Source: Bradyrhizobium sp. 4 (GTDB lineage Bacteria; Pseudomonadota; Alphaproteobacteria; Rhizobiales; Xanthobacteraceae). Taken from it: DNA of 64,000 nt. Both the position numbers and the translations under genes were made by a program. The notes beneath the pieces are model-generated. The model had not been told where the DNA came from. It worked only from the letters and a program-made list of their open reading frames with translations, and searched no databases. The stretch is taken from positions 248,001-312,000 of the forward strand of contig NZ_CP064686.1 in NCBI RefSeq assembly GCF_023100905.1, in the 5' to 3' direction. Positions 34,259 through 41,979 of the stretch are shown here, in pieces. Position 1 is the first letter of the stretch. Each line of letters opens with the position of its first letter.

Positions 34259-35764
34259 TCAACGCACTCCGTAGCTTGCGAATTCCTGAACAATGTTCGG
34301 GTCCATCGCCTTGGCATTGGCGATGTCGAGCGCACCTTCCTGCGCCGAGCCGTTGCGCTGCTTGGCGATCCCGCGTCCGAACAGCGAGGAGGTCAGGCGC
34401 GGATTGATCCTCAGGGCGGCCTCGAAATCGGCGATGGCGTTCTTCACCGCCCCCGATTTCAGATTGACGAGCCCCCGGCTGTCCAGCGCGTCGACGAAGT
34501 TCGGCCGCAGCCGCAGGGCCTCGTTGCAATCCTTCAGCGCGCCCTGGAGGTCGCCGACCACGGTGCGGGTCCAGCAGCGATTGTTCAGAGCCTCGACGTC
34601 CTTCGGGTTGATCCGGAGCGTCTCGTCAAAATCCTTGATGGCCAGGCTGTAGGCGCCCTTGCTGGCATAGACCTGACCGCGCCGGTAAAGCGCGTTCACG
34701 TCATCCGGATTGGCCGCGATCTTGGCGGTCAGCCCCTTGATGGTGGGGTCCTCGGCCAGGACGGCCGCGCTCGGCCCGCTCTCCATGCTCGGAGCGGTCG
34801 CGGGATCGGCCGGAATCACAGGCGGAGGCGGCGGTGGTGCCGGTGGCAAGGCAGCCTCGACCTGCGGCTTCGGTGACGGAGCGGGCGCGGCCACTGTGTC
34901 GGCCGGTTTCGGCGGCGGAGGCGGTGAAGGTGCGGGCGGGGCCGGCTGCGGGTTGTTCGCGACGACCGGCGGCGGCGCGGGAGGCGAAGTCGTTGTTGGG
35001 CGCGACCCACCGGCCCCTGGAATGAACGAGAAATCCTCGGCCAGTGAAGAGGAGATCCACGGTACCTGCTCGCCCCGGGAGGCACGGGTGACGCCCATCT
35101 TGGTGCGGTTCAGCGTCTCCTCGGCCATCAGGTCGGGGACGCGGATTTCCTTGAGGAGTTCCTGGACGAACAGGCTGTGCTCGCCGCCGGCGTCCGAGAC
35201 CACCGAGGCCAGCGCCGCCGAATACATCACCAGCGTGCCGTTCGGCGCGATGACGGGGGTCAGGCCGGCCGAGAAGCTGCGGAACCGGCGCTCGAACGGG
35301 TTGCGCCTGGAGGCGTCGACCAGCGCGATCTTGACGCCGGCGCCGCGGGTGTTGAGCTCGCCGAGCACGGTTTCGAGGCTGATGCCGTCGCGCCGCACGT
35401 CGGATTCGGTCCAGATCTGCGCATCGATCGGCAGCAAATAGCTCTGCCGCGCGGACTGGATGCCGAAGCCGCTGAAGAACACCAGTGCCACCGACCCCGG
35501 CTTGATCTTGCCGTAGAGCTTGTCAAAGGCACGGCGCATGCCGTCACCGGTCAGGTTCTCACCGGTCTCGACGGAAAAGCCGTCGCGCTTGAGCTCGTCG
35601 GCGACGTCGCGCGCGTCGTTGAGCGGTTCCTTCAGGGGAGCGTCGGCGTCCGGGTATTTGGCGTTGCCGATGACCAGCGCAAAGCGATCGCCGGCCGCAA
35701 GTGACGGAGCGGTCGGGATGAGCGACACGAGCAAGGACAGAACGAAAAGCAGGCGAATTTTCAT
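34259..35764 (-). CDS. Caspase-fold protein with TPR repeats, dyad lost
   Basis: A 501-residue exported protein. A signal peptide (residues 1-24) is followed by a caspase-like domain (about 27-245), a Pro-rich linker (about 255-335) and tetratricopeptide repeats (about 355-480). The repeats include GQVYASKGAYSLAIKDFDET and DALDSRGLVNLKSGAVKNAI. The catalytic His and Cys positions read FFSGFGIQ (F100) and VDASRRNP (S152), so proteolysis is not expected. The domain is closely related to the shorter protein at 7244-8092. The TPRs suggest it binds a partner, possibly the neighbouring OmpA-family protein in the envelope. Confidence 0.92.
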   Translation of the reverse strand: MKIRLLFVLSLLVSLIPTAPSLAAGDRFALVIGNAKYPDADAPLKEPLNDARDVADELKRDGFSVETGENLTGDGMRRAFDKLYGKIKPGSVALVFFSGFGIQSARQSYLLPIDAQIWTESDVRRDGISLETVLGELNTRGAGVKIALVDASRRNPFERRFRSFSAGLTPVIAPNGTLVMYSAALASVVSDAGGEHSLFVQELLKEIRVPDLMAEETLNRTKMGVTRASRGEQVPWISSSLAEDFSFIPGAGGSRPTTTSPPAPPPVVANNPQPAPPAPSPPPPPKPADTVAAPAPSPKPQVEAALPPAPPPPPPVIPADPATAPSMESGPSAAVLAEDPTIKGLTAKIAANPDDVNALYRRGQVYASKGAYSLAIKDFDETLRINPKDVEALNNRCWTRTVVGDLQGALKDCNEALRLRPNFVDALDSRGLVNLKSGAVKNAIADFEAALRINPRLTSSLFGRGIAKQRNGSAQEGALDIANAKAMDPNIVQEFASYGVR

Positions 35765-36136
35765 AATTAGCGCGATCCAGCCAAAAAGGCGCCGTTTCCA
35801 GCTTGCGCCGCGGCGACCTTAACTTACGCAATGTGCATTATCAAACCGGGGAAGGGGGGCGTCAACCGCTTGCGGATTCGGCGCGATCGCGACAATTGAC
35901 CGCGACGCATGGGCATGTTGCGGGGGGAATAAACGGGCGGTCACGATTGCACGCGATGCATTCTGGTTGTCATTGCGGCTGCACGTTAGGGCAGCCATGG
36001 CGACAACAATGTGATTGGTCTCACATTGCGGACGGGCCTCCTTCGCAACCTGCGGTGTTTGACCTTTGCGGTGGACGATGGCTTGGTGCGGTCGATCGCC
36101 CTGAAGGTGCATCCACAAAAGAGCAAGATCAAAACC
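35765..36136. other. Divergent intergenic region
   Basis: 372 bp between the caspase-TPR gene and the AHL-lactonase-like gene. It carries the CRP-type site at 36007-36028. No other gene or RNA was seen. Confidence 0.6.
36007..36028. promoter_or_regulatory. CRP-type operator with 8-bp perfect arms
   Basis: CAATGTGA TTGGTC TCACATTG: perfect TGTGA-N6-TCACA extended by three matching base pairs on each side. It is centred about 119 bp before the lactonase-like start and about 253 bp before the divergent caspase-TPR start. Confidence 0.7.
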
Positions 36137-36943
36137 ATGGGAAACGCCTACGAAATCTACGCCCTGCGCTACGCGACGATGTCGCCGCGCACGCCCAACA
36201 TGAACTTCCTCGCGCCCGACCCGCATGACAGCGCGGCGCAGGACCTCGACTATTTCGTCTGGCTGATTCGCGGCAACGGCCGCGACATCCTGGTCGATAC
36301 CGGCTTCAATGCCGAGGAAGCGTCCGCGCGGGCCCGCAAGCTGACGCTCAATCCGGTCGACGCGCTGGAGCGCTTTGGTGTCGCGGCGTCGAGCATTCGC
36401 GATATCATCGTGACGCATCTGCATTACGACCACGCCGGCAATCTGGACCGCTTCCCGAACGCGCGCTTCCATATCCAGGAGCGCGAGATGGCCTACGCGA
36501 CGGGGCGCTGCATGTGCAACGGACTGCTGCGACATCCGTTCTCGGTCGAGCACGTCACCCAGATGGTCCGCCATGTCTATGGCGAGCGCGTCAATTTCTA
36601 TTCCGGCGACGGCGAGGTCGCGCCCGGCGTCACCGTGCACCGCGTCGGAGGCCATTCGGACGGCTTGCAGGTGGTGAGGGTCGAGACTGCGCGCGGGCCC
36701 GTGGTACTGGCGTCCGATGCCGCGCATTATTACGCAAATCTCCAGCGCCGGAGCCCATTCCCGATCGTCTACAATGTTGGCGACATGGTGGTTGGCTGGG
36801 AGACCATTGAGCGTCTCGCCGGCCATCCGGACCGGTTCATTCCCGGCCACGACCCGATCGTGACGGAAATCTATCCGCGCGCCAGCGACCAGGGCGATGT
36901 CTGGGCCCTGCATTTGCCGCCGTCGCGATCGTTCGCAAAGTGA
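36137..36943 (+). CDS. MBL-fold AHL-lactonase-like hydrolase
   Basis: A 268-residue metallo-beta-lactamase-fold protein resembling N-acyl homoserine lactonases, which open the lactone ring of quorum-sensing signals. The two-zinc motif is intact: THLHYDH (H94, H96, D98, H99), then VGGHSDGLQ, ASDAAHYY and a final PGHDP. The start at 36137 precedes MGNAYEIYALRYATM; the open upstream frame lacks a better start. Whether it acts on AHLs or another lactone is an inference from family resemblance. It ends against the convergent MarR gene, the two stops forming TGATCA. Confidence 0.85.
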   Translation: MGNAYEIYALRYATMSPRTPNMNFLAPDPHDSAAQDLDYFVWLIRGNGRDILVDTGFNAEEASARARKLTLNPVDALERFGVAASSIRDIIVTHLHYDHAGNLDRFPNARFHIQEREMAYATGRCMCNGLLRHPFSVEHVTQMVRHVYGERVNFYSGDGEVAPGVTVHRVGGHSDGLQVVRVETARGPVVLASDAAHYYANLQRRSPFPIVYNVGDMVVGWETIERLAGHPDRFIPGHDPIVTEIYPRASDQGDVWALHLPPSRSFAK

Positions 36944-37486
36944 TCAATACGCCTGCTTGGCGTCGGCCTCTTCGCTGGTCTGGATCAAATCGAGGCTCTG
37001 CTCGATCTTGCCGAGCAGCGTCGATAGCTGTTTGCGCTCCTGCGTGGAGAGGCAGGCGAGAATCTCGTCTTCCCGCCGCAGCAATTGCGGAAACAGCTCC
37101 TCGTAGAGCGTGCGGCCTTTCCTCGTCAGTCGCAGGCGGAATTCGCGGCGATCGGCTTCGTTCTCGACGCGCTCAATCAAACCGTGCTGCAGCAGCATGG
37201 TCACCGCGCGGCTGATGGTGGATTTGTGCGTGCGGGTGCATTGCGCGACGTACTGCGCGCTGCAGGCATCGTTGCGGAAGCCGAGCGTCGCGATCACGCG
37301 CCAGGCCGGGATGTCGAGGCCGTGGCGTTCCTGATATTCGACCGAAAGAGCGGCGCTGACCTCCGCCGCGAGCCGGTTGAGGCGGAACGGCACGAACCTG
37401 AACAGGTCAAGCCGTGTTTGTGGCCGCGCTGAGGCCGCATCGGCCTCACGTGTCTTCAGCGCGATGTCGCTGGATGTCCTCGCCAA
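36944..37486 (-). CDS. MarR family regulator of the aromatic cluster
   Basis: A 180-residue regulator if started at TTG 37486, where GGAG lies 8 bp upstream; no ATG fits near the family N-terminus and the longer frame reads Pro/Arg-rich nonsense. The winged helix is visible (CTRTHKSTISRAVTMLLQHGLIERVENEADRR), with the MarR wing DRR-E-F-R-L-R-L-T-R-K-G. It is divergent from the FAD monooxygenase gene, with a 20-bp palindrome between them. It probably represses that gene and itself, and answers an aromatic ligand. Confidence 0.9.
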   Translation of the reverse strand: MARTSSDIALKTREADAASARPQTRLDLFRFVPFRLNRLAAEVSAALSVEYQERHGLDIPAWRVIATLGFRNDACSAQYVAQCTRTHKSTISRAVTMLLQHGLIERVENEADRREFRLRLTRKGRTLYEELFPQLLRREDEILACLSTQERKQLSTLLGKIEQSLDLIQTSEEADAKQAY

Positions 37487-37534
37487 GGAGAGCGCTCCGA
37501 ATTCCAGTTGACGGCCGGCCGGCTCCGGTCCAAA

Positions 37535-37554
37535 ATAGTTGCACGTGAGACTAT
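37535..37554. promoter_or_regulatory. Palindromic operator, probable MarR site
   Basis: A 20-bp dyad with ATAGT and ACTAT outer arms and a CACGTG core; 16 of 20 positions obey the symmetry. It lies 49-68 bp before the MarR TTG start and 43-62 bp before the monooxygenase ATG, the usual place for a MarR autoregulatory operator. Confidence 0.65.
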
Positions 37555-37596
37555 CTAGCAGATCAGTCCTCTTCTGACCAGAGCCGAGGTTAGCGC

Positions 37597-39237
37597 ATGG
37601 CGCAGGCCAATACGCATCAGGCCAAAACCCAGTTCGGCTATCGCCGCCACCCCGATCAGGATCGTCCCGGGCAGGGCGCGGCGGAACATCCCGTGGTGAT
37701 CGTCGGCGCTGGCCCGGTCGGGCTGTCGCTGGCGATCGACCTTGCCCAGCGCGGCCAGCACGTCGTCCTTCTGGATGATGCTGATCGCATCGGAGAGGGC
37801 TCCCGCGCAATCTGCTTCTCGAAACGGTCGCTGGAATATTGGGACCGGCTCGGCGTCGGCGACCGCATGGTCGACAAGGGCGTGGTCTGGAGCGTCGGCC
37901 GCATCTTCCACGGCGAGCAGCAGCTCTACCAGTTCAATCTGCTGCCGGACGACGGCCACAAGCGGCCGGCCTTCATCAATCTCCAGCAATATTACGCCGA
38001 GGCCTATCTGGTCGACCGCATCAGCGATCTGCCCGAGATCAACCTGCGCTGGCGCAACAAGGTGACGGCGCTGGAGCGCCGCAACGATTCCGTCGCGCTG
38101 ACGATCGAGACGCCGGAGGGCGCCTATCGCCTGCACGCGCAATATGTCGTCGCCTGCGACGGCGCGCGCTCTTCGCTGCGGCAGATGGTGGGCGCCGACT
38201 TCGCGGGACAGGTGTTCGAGGACCAGTTCCTGATCGCCGACGTCAAGATGACCGCGGAATTCCCGACCGAGCGCTGGTTCTGGTTCGATCCGCCGTTTCA
38301 TGCCGGGCGGTCGGCGTTGCTGCACAGGCAGCCTGACGATGTCTGGCGCATCGACCTTCAGCTCAATCGCTATGCCGACCCCATCGTCGAGAAGAAGCCC
38401 AAGAACGTGCGGCCGCGGATTGCGCGCATGCTCGGCCACGACAAGTTCGAGTTCGAGTGGATCTCGCTCTACAAATTCCAGTGCCGGCGGATGGACCGCT
38501 TCGTCCATGGCCGCGTGATCTTTGCAGGCGATTCCGCGCACCAGGTCTCGCCGTTCGGCGCGCGCGGCGCCAATTCGGGACTCGAGGACGCCGAAAACCT
38601 CTCCTGGAAACTCGACCGCGTGCTGCGCGGCGCCTCACCCGCGAGCCTGCTCGAGAGTTATCATGTTGAGCGCAGCCTGGCGGCCGACGAGAACATCCGT
38701 GAATCCACCCGCTCGACCGACTTCATGGCGCCGAACTCGCATCAGGAAGCGCGGCTGCGCAAGGCGGTGCTGTCGTTGGCCAAGGAAACGGAGTTCGGCA
38801 AGCGCATGGTCAATGGCGGGCGGCTCTCGGTGCCGTGCAGCTATGACTCGCCGCTGTCATCGCCCGATGCGGATGCGTGGCGCGGTGGCCCGCTCCCGGG
38901 TTGCTCGATGCTCGATGCTCCCGTTACGACGCGCGCGGGCGAGCAAGGCTATTTGACGGATGCGTTCCGCAAGGGTGGGACGGATTTCACTTTGCTGTCG
39001 TTCAGCAATGGCGCGGCGATTGAGGCGCCTGTTGGTGTGAAGGACATCTGCATCGGCGGTGAGGACGGGCTCGCAGATCCGTCGGGGCTCACCGCAAAGC
39101 GCTATGATGCGGAACCAGGCTCAGCCTACTTACTCAGGCCGGACGGCTACGTTGCAGCGCGCTTCCGCCACCCCACGCGCGCTGGCGTCGCGGCGGCGCT
39201 GTCGCGGGCCCAAGGCGTGAATTCAGGATTGGCTTGA
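37597..39237 (+). CDS. FAD-dependent aromatic monooxygenase (MhpA-like)
   Basis: A 546-residue group A flavoprotein hydroxylase. The FAD site VVIVGAGPVGLSLAIDLAQRG starts near residue 32. The DG fingerprint is CDGARSSLRQMVG, and the second FAD motif is GRVIFAGDSAHQVSPFGARG. It is closest in layout to 3-(3-hydroxyphenyl)propionate hydroxylases. It begins the plus-strand run DUF2783 gene, MBL gene, hmgA, fahA and lies divergent to the MarR gene. A role in feeding a hydroxylated phenyl compound into homogentisate breakdown is likely but the substrate is not proven. Confidence 0.92.
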   Translation: MAQANTHQAKTQFGYRRHPDQDRPGQGAAEHPVVIVGAGPVGLSLAIDLAQRGQHVVLLDDADRIGEGSRAICFSKRSLEYWDRLGVGDRMVDKGVVWSVGRIFHGEQQLYQFNLLPDDGHKRPAFINLQQYYAEAYLVDRISDLPEINLRWRNKVTALERRNDSVALTIETPEGAYRLHAQYVVACDGARSSLRQMVGADFAGQVFEDQFLIADVKMTAEFPTERWFWFDPPFHAGRSALLHRQPDDVWRIDLQLNRYADPIVEKKPKNVRPRIARMLGHDKFEFEWISLYKFQCRRMDRFVHGRVIFAGDSAHQVSPFGARGANSGLEDAENLSWKLDRVLRGASPASLLESYHVERSLAADENIRESTRSTDFMAPNSHQEARLRKAVLSLAKETEFGKRMVNGGRLSVPCSYDSPLSSPDADAWRGGPLPGCSMLDAPVTTRAGEQGYLTDAFRKGGTDFTLLSFSNGAAIEAPVGVKDICIGGEDGLADPSGLTAKRYDAEPGSAYLLRPDGYVAARFRHPTRAGVAAALSRAQGVNSGLA

Positions 39238-39250
39238 ATTGAGGATTCGC

Positions 39251-39478
39251 ATGCCGCTCTCGACCAGCTCCAACTTCGCGCGACCCGACGACGCCTTTCG
39301 CGCCATCGTGGAGGCGCATCGTGGCTTCACCGACGAGCAAAGCGCCGATTTCGACTCGGCGCTGGTGCTGATCCTTGCCAACCATATCGGCGATATCGAC
39401 GTGCTGCGAGAGGCGATCCTGCTCGCCAAGCGGCGCATGATCGACGGCCAGCAGCAGCAACAGCAACAACAGCAATAA
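39251..39478 (+). CDS. DUF2783 family small protein with C-terminal polyglutamine
   Basis: A 75-residue protein starting MPLSTSSNFARPDD, with GAGG 7 bp upstream. The helical core EAHRGFTDEQSADFDSALVL followed by LANHIGDIDVLREAI matches DUF2783, a small family repeatedly found beside aromatic monooxygenases. Its role is unknown. The last nine residues are glutamine, encoded by mixed CAG/CAA codons at about 39449-39475. The gene is 13 bp after the monooxygenase stop and 19 bp before the MBL gene. Confidence 0.88.
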   Translation: MPLSTSSNFARPDDAFRAIVEAHRGFTDEQSADFDSALVLILANHIGDIDVLREAILLAKRRMIDGQQQQQQQQQ

Positions 39479-39497
39479 TGTCCAAAGGAACGAATTG

Positions 39498-40460
39498 ATG
39501 GCGAAGAACTTCGCATCCACCGGCGACCTCTCCGAGAAGAAGATCACCTTCTCCGAGATTGGCACCGATCTCTACGCCTTCACCGCGGAGGGCGATCCGA
39601 ACACCGCGATCATCGTCGGCGACGACGGCTGCCTGGTGTTCGACGCCCAGTCGACGCCGGCGATGGCCAACAAGGTGATCGAGCGCGTCCGTACCGTCAC
39701 CGACAAGCCGATCAAATATGTCGTGCTGTCGCATTATCACGCCGTGCGCGTGCTCGGTGCCTCCGCCTACAAGGCGCAGGGCATCGTCGCCTCGCAGGAG
39801 ACCTATCGCTTGATCGAGGAGCGTGGCCAGCAGGATTGGGATTCCGAGTATGGCCGCTTTCCGCGCCTGTTTCAGGACGCCCAAAGCATTCCCGGCCTGA
39901 CCTGGCCGACGCTGACCTTCGAAGGCGAGATGTCGATCTATCTCGGCAAGCGCGAGGTGCGCCTGATGCAGCTTGGCGCCGGCCACACCTCGGGCGACAT
40001 CGTCGCCTGGGTGCCCGATGCCGAGGTGATGTTCTCCGGTGACCTGATCGAATACCACTCGGCCTGCTATTGCGGCGACGCGCATTTGCGCGAATGGCCG
40101 CTGACGCTGAACGAGATCCGCAACTTCAATCCAAAGGCGATCGCGCCGGGCCGCGGCGATGCGTTGAAGGGTGTCGCCACGGTGCGCGAAGCCATCGCGA
40201 TGACGCGCGACTTCGTCACCTCGCTCTACGGTGCCGCCGAAATCTCGGTGGCCAAGCGCCGCACGCTGAAGGAATCGATGGCCGCTACGCGCGAGGTCAT
40301 GGATCCGAAATTTTCGAGCTTCGCCATCTACGAGCACTGTCTGCCGTTCAACGTGTCGCGTGCCTATGACGAGGCGTCGGGAATCGACGACCCCGTGATC
40401 TGGACCGACAAGCGCGACCAGGAGATGTGGGCCGCCCTGCAAGGAGGAGGATCATCATGA
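39498..40460 (+). CDS. MBL-fold protein with altered metal motif
   Basis: A 320-residue metallo-beta-lactamase-fold protein; ATG 39498 follows AAGGA by 9 bp. The usual HxHxDH reads SHYHAVRVLG (H79, H81, V83, R84), so the Asp and last His are missing. AGHTSGD and FSGDLIEYH, which hold the other ligands, remain. It may bind one metal or act on an unusual substrate. Its stop overlaps the hmgA start (ATGA). Its place inside the homogentisate operon suggests a step around ring cleavage, perhaps hydrolysis or removal of a by-product. Confidence 0.9.
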   Translation: MAKNFASTGDLSEKKITFSEIGTDLYAFTAEGDPNTAIIVGDDGCLVFDAQSTPAMANKVIERVRTVTDKPIKYVVLSHYHAVRVLGASAYKAQGIVASQETYRLIEERGQQDWDSEYGRFPRLFQDAQSIPGLTWPTLTFEGEMSIYLGKREVRLMQLGAGHTSGDIVAWVPDAEVMFSGDLIEYHSACYCGDAHLREWPLTLNEIRNFNPKAIAPGRGDALKGVATVREAIAMTRDFVTSLYGAAEISVAKRRTLKESMAATREVMDPKFSSFAIYEHCLPFNVSRAYDEASGIDDPVIWTDKRDQEMWAALQGGGSS

Positions 40461-41803
40461 ACATCAATACCTCGCCCGATCAGATCATTCGCAGCACGGC
40501 CCAGGTCATGCCGGGCTACATGTCCGGCTTCGGCAACAGCTTTGAGACCGAGGCGCTGCCGGGCGCGCTGCCGATCGGGCGCAACTCGCCGCAGCGCTGT
40601 GCCTACGGTCTCTATGCCGAGCAGCTTTCCGGCTCTCCCTTCACCGCGCCGCGCGGCAGCAACGAGCGCTCCTGGCTCTATCGTATTCGCCCGTCGGTGA
40701 AACATTCGGGTCGCTTCGAGAAGGCCGACGGCGGCCTGTGGCGCTCGGCACCGTGCCATGAAAACGATCTGCCGATCGCGCAATTGCGCTGGGATCCGGC
40801 GCCGATCCCGAAGGAGGACATGACATTCCTCCAGGGCGTGCAGACCATGACGACGGCCGGTGACGTCAACACCCAGGCTGGCATGGCCGCGCATGTTTAT
40901 CTCATCACCAAGTCGATGGTGGACCAGCACTTCTACAATGCCGACGGCGAACTGATGTTCGTGCTGCAGCAGGGCAATCTTCGCATCGTCACCGAGTTCG
41001 GTCGCATCGATGCCGAGCCCGGTGAGATCGTGGTGATGCCGCGCGGCGTCAAATTTCGCGTCGAGATTCCGAACGGGCCGGCGCGCGGCTATCTCTGCGA
41101 AAACTACGGCGGCGCCTTCACGCTGCCGGAGCGCGGGCCGATCGGCGCCAACTGCCTCGCCAATGCCCGCGACTTCCTGACACCGGTCGCGCACTACGAG
41201 GACAAGGACACGCCGACTGAGCTGTTCGTGAAGTGGGGCGGTGCGCTGTTCAAGACGCAGTTGCCCCACTCGCCGATCGACGTCGTCGCCTGGCACGGCA
41301 ATTACGCGCCGTACAAATATGATCTGCGTAGCTTCTCGCCGGTCGGCGCGATCGGCTTCGATCATCCCGATCCATCGATCTTCACCGTGCTGACCTCGCC
41401 GTCGGAGACCGCGGGCACGGCGAACATCGATTTCGTGATCTTCCCCGAGCGCTGGATGGTCGCCGACAACACCTTCCGCCCGCCGTGGTATCACATGAAC
41501 ATCATGAGCGAGTTCATGGGCCTGATCTACGGCGTCTACGACGCCAAGCCGCAAGGTTTCGTGCCGGGCGGCATGAGCCTGCACAATTGCATGCTGCCGC
41601 ACGGCCCCGATCGCGATGCCTTCGAGCACGCCAGTAATGGCGAGCTGAAGCCGGTGAAGCTGACCGGCACCATGGCTTTCATGTTCGAGACCCGCTACGC
41701 GCAGCGCGTCACCGCGCACGCCGCGAATTCCGCGACGTTGCAGGACGACTACGCGGATTGCTGGAAGGGTCTGGAAAAGCGGTTCGATCCGAGCAAGCCG
41801 TAG
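40457..41803 (+). CDS. hmgA: Homogentisate 1,2-dioxygenase
   Basis: A 448-residue enzyme that opens the homogentisate ring to maleylacetoacetate using Fe(II) and O2. The iron ligands correspond to human H335, E341 and H371: H346 in PPWYHMNIMSEF, E352 in the same block, and H382 in LHNCMLPHGPD, with identical spacing (6 and 30). The N-terminal MSGFGNSFETEALPGALP is the family signature. AAGGAGGAGG lies 6 bp before ATG 40457, and this ATG overlaps the MBL stop. It is normal in length. It is followed by fahA after a 176-bp gap that contains a repeat. Confidence 0.97.
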   Translation: MNINTSPDQIIRSTAQVMPGYMSGFGNSFETEALPGALPIGRNSPQRCAYGLYAEQLSGSPFTAPRGSNERSWLYRIRPSVKHSGRFEKADGGLWRSAPCHENDLPIAQLRWDPAPIPKEDMTFLQGVQTMTTAGDVNTQAGMAAHVYLITKSMVDQHFYNADGELMFVLQQGNLRIVTEFGRIDAEPGEIVVMPRGVKFRVEIPNGPARGYLCENYGGAFTLPERGPIGANCLANARDFLTPVAHYEDKDTPTELFVKWGGALFKTQLPHSPIDVVAWHGNYAPYKYDLRSFSPVGAIGFDHPDPSIFTVLTSPSETAGTANIDFVIFPERWMVADNTFRPPWYHMNIMSEFMGLIYGVYDAKPQGFVPGGMSLHNCMLPHGPDRDAFEHASNGELKPVKLTGTMAFMFETRYAQRVTAHAANSATLQDDYADCWKGLEKRFDPSKP

Positions 41804-41806
41804 CCT

Positions 41807-41962
41807 TCTTACCCTCTCCCCTTGTGGGAGAGGGTGGCTCGCCGCATAGCGGCGAGACGGGTGAGGGGTCTCTCTCCCCACATGAGCCTCTCGCAGTATC
41901 AATTGTCGATACAACCCCTCATCCGGCGCTTCGCGCCACCTTCTCCCACAAGGGGAGAAGGA
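41807..41962. repeat. Dispersed palindromic element between hmgA and fahA
   Basis: About 156 bp with outer pairs ACCCTCTCCCCTTGTGGGAG and CTCCCACAAGGGGAGAAGG, and inner GTGAGGGGT...ACCCCTCAT. It can fold into a long stem and lies inside the operon, 3 bp after the hmgA stop and 18 bp before the fahA start. Confidence 0.8.
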
Positions 41963-41979
41963 AAAAGGACTGGCGAAAA

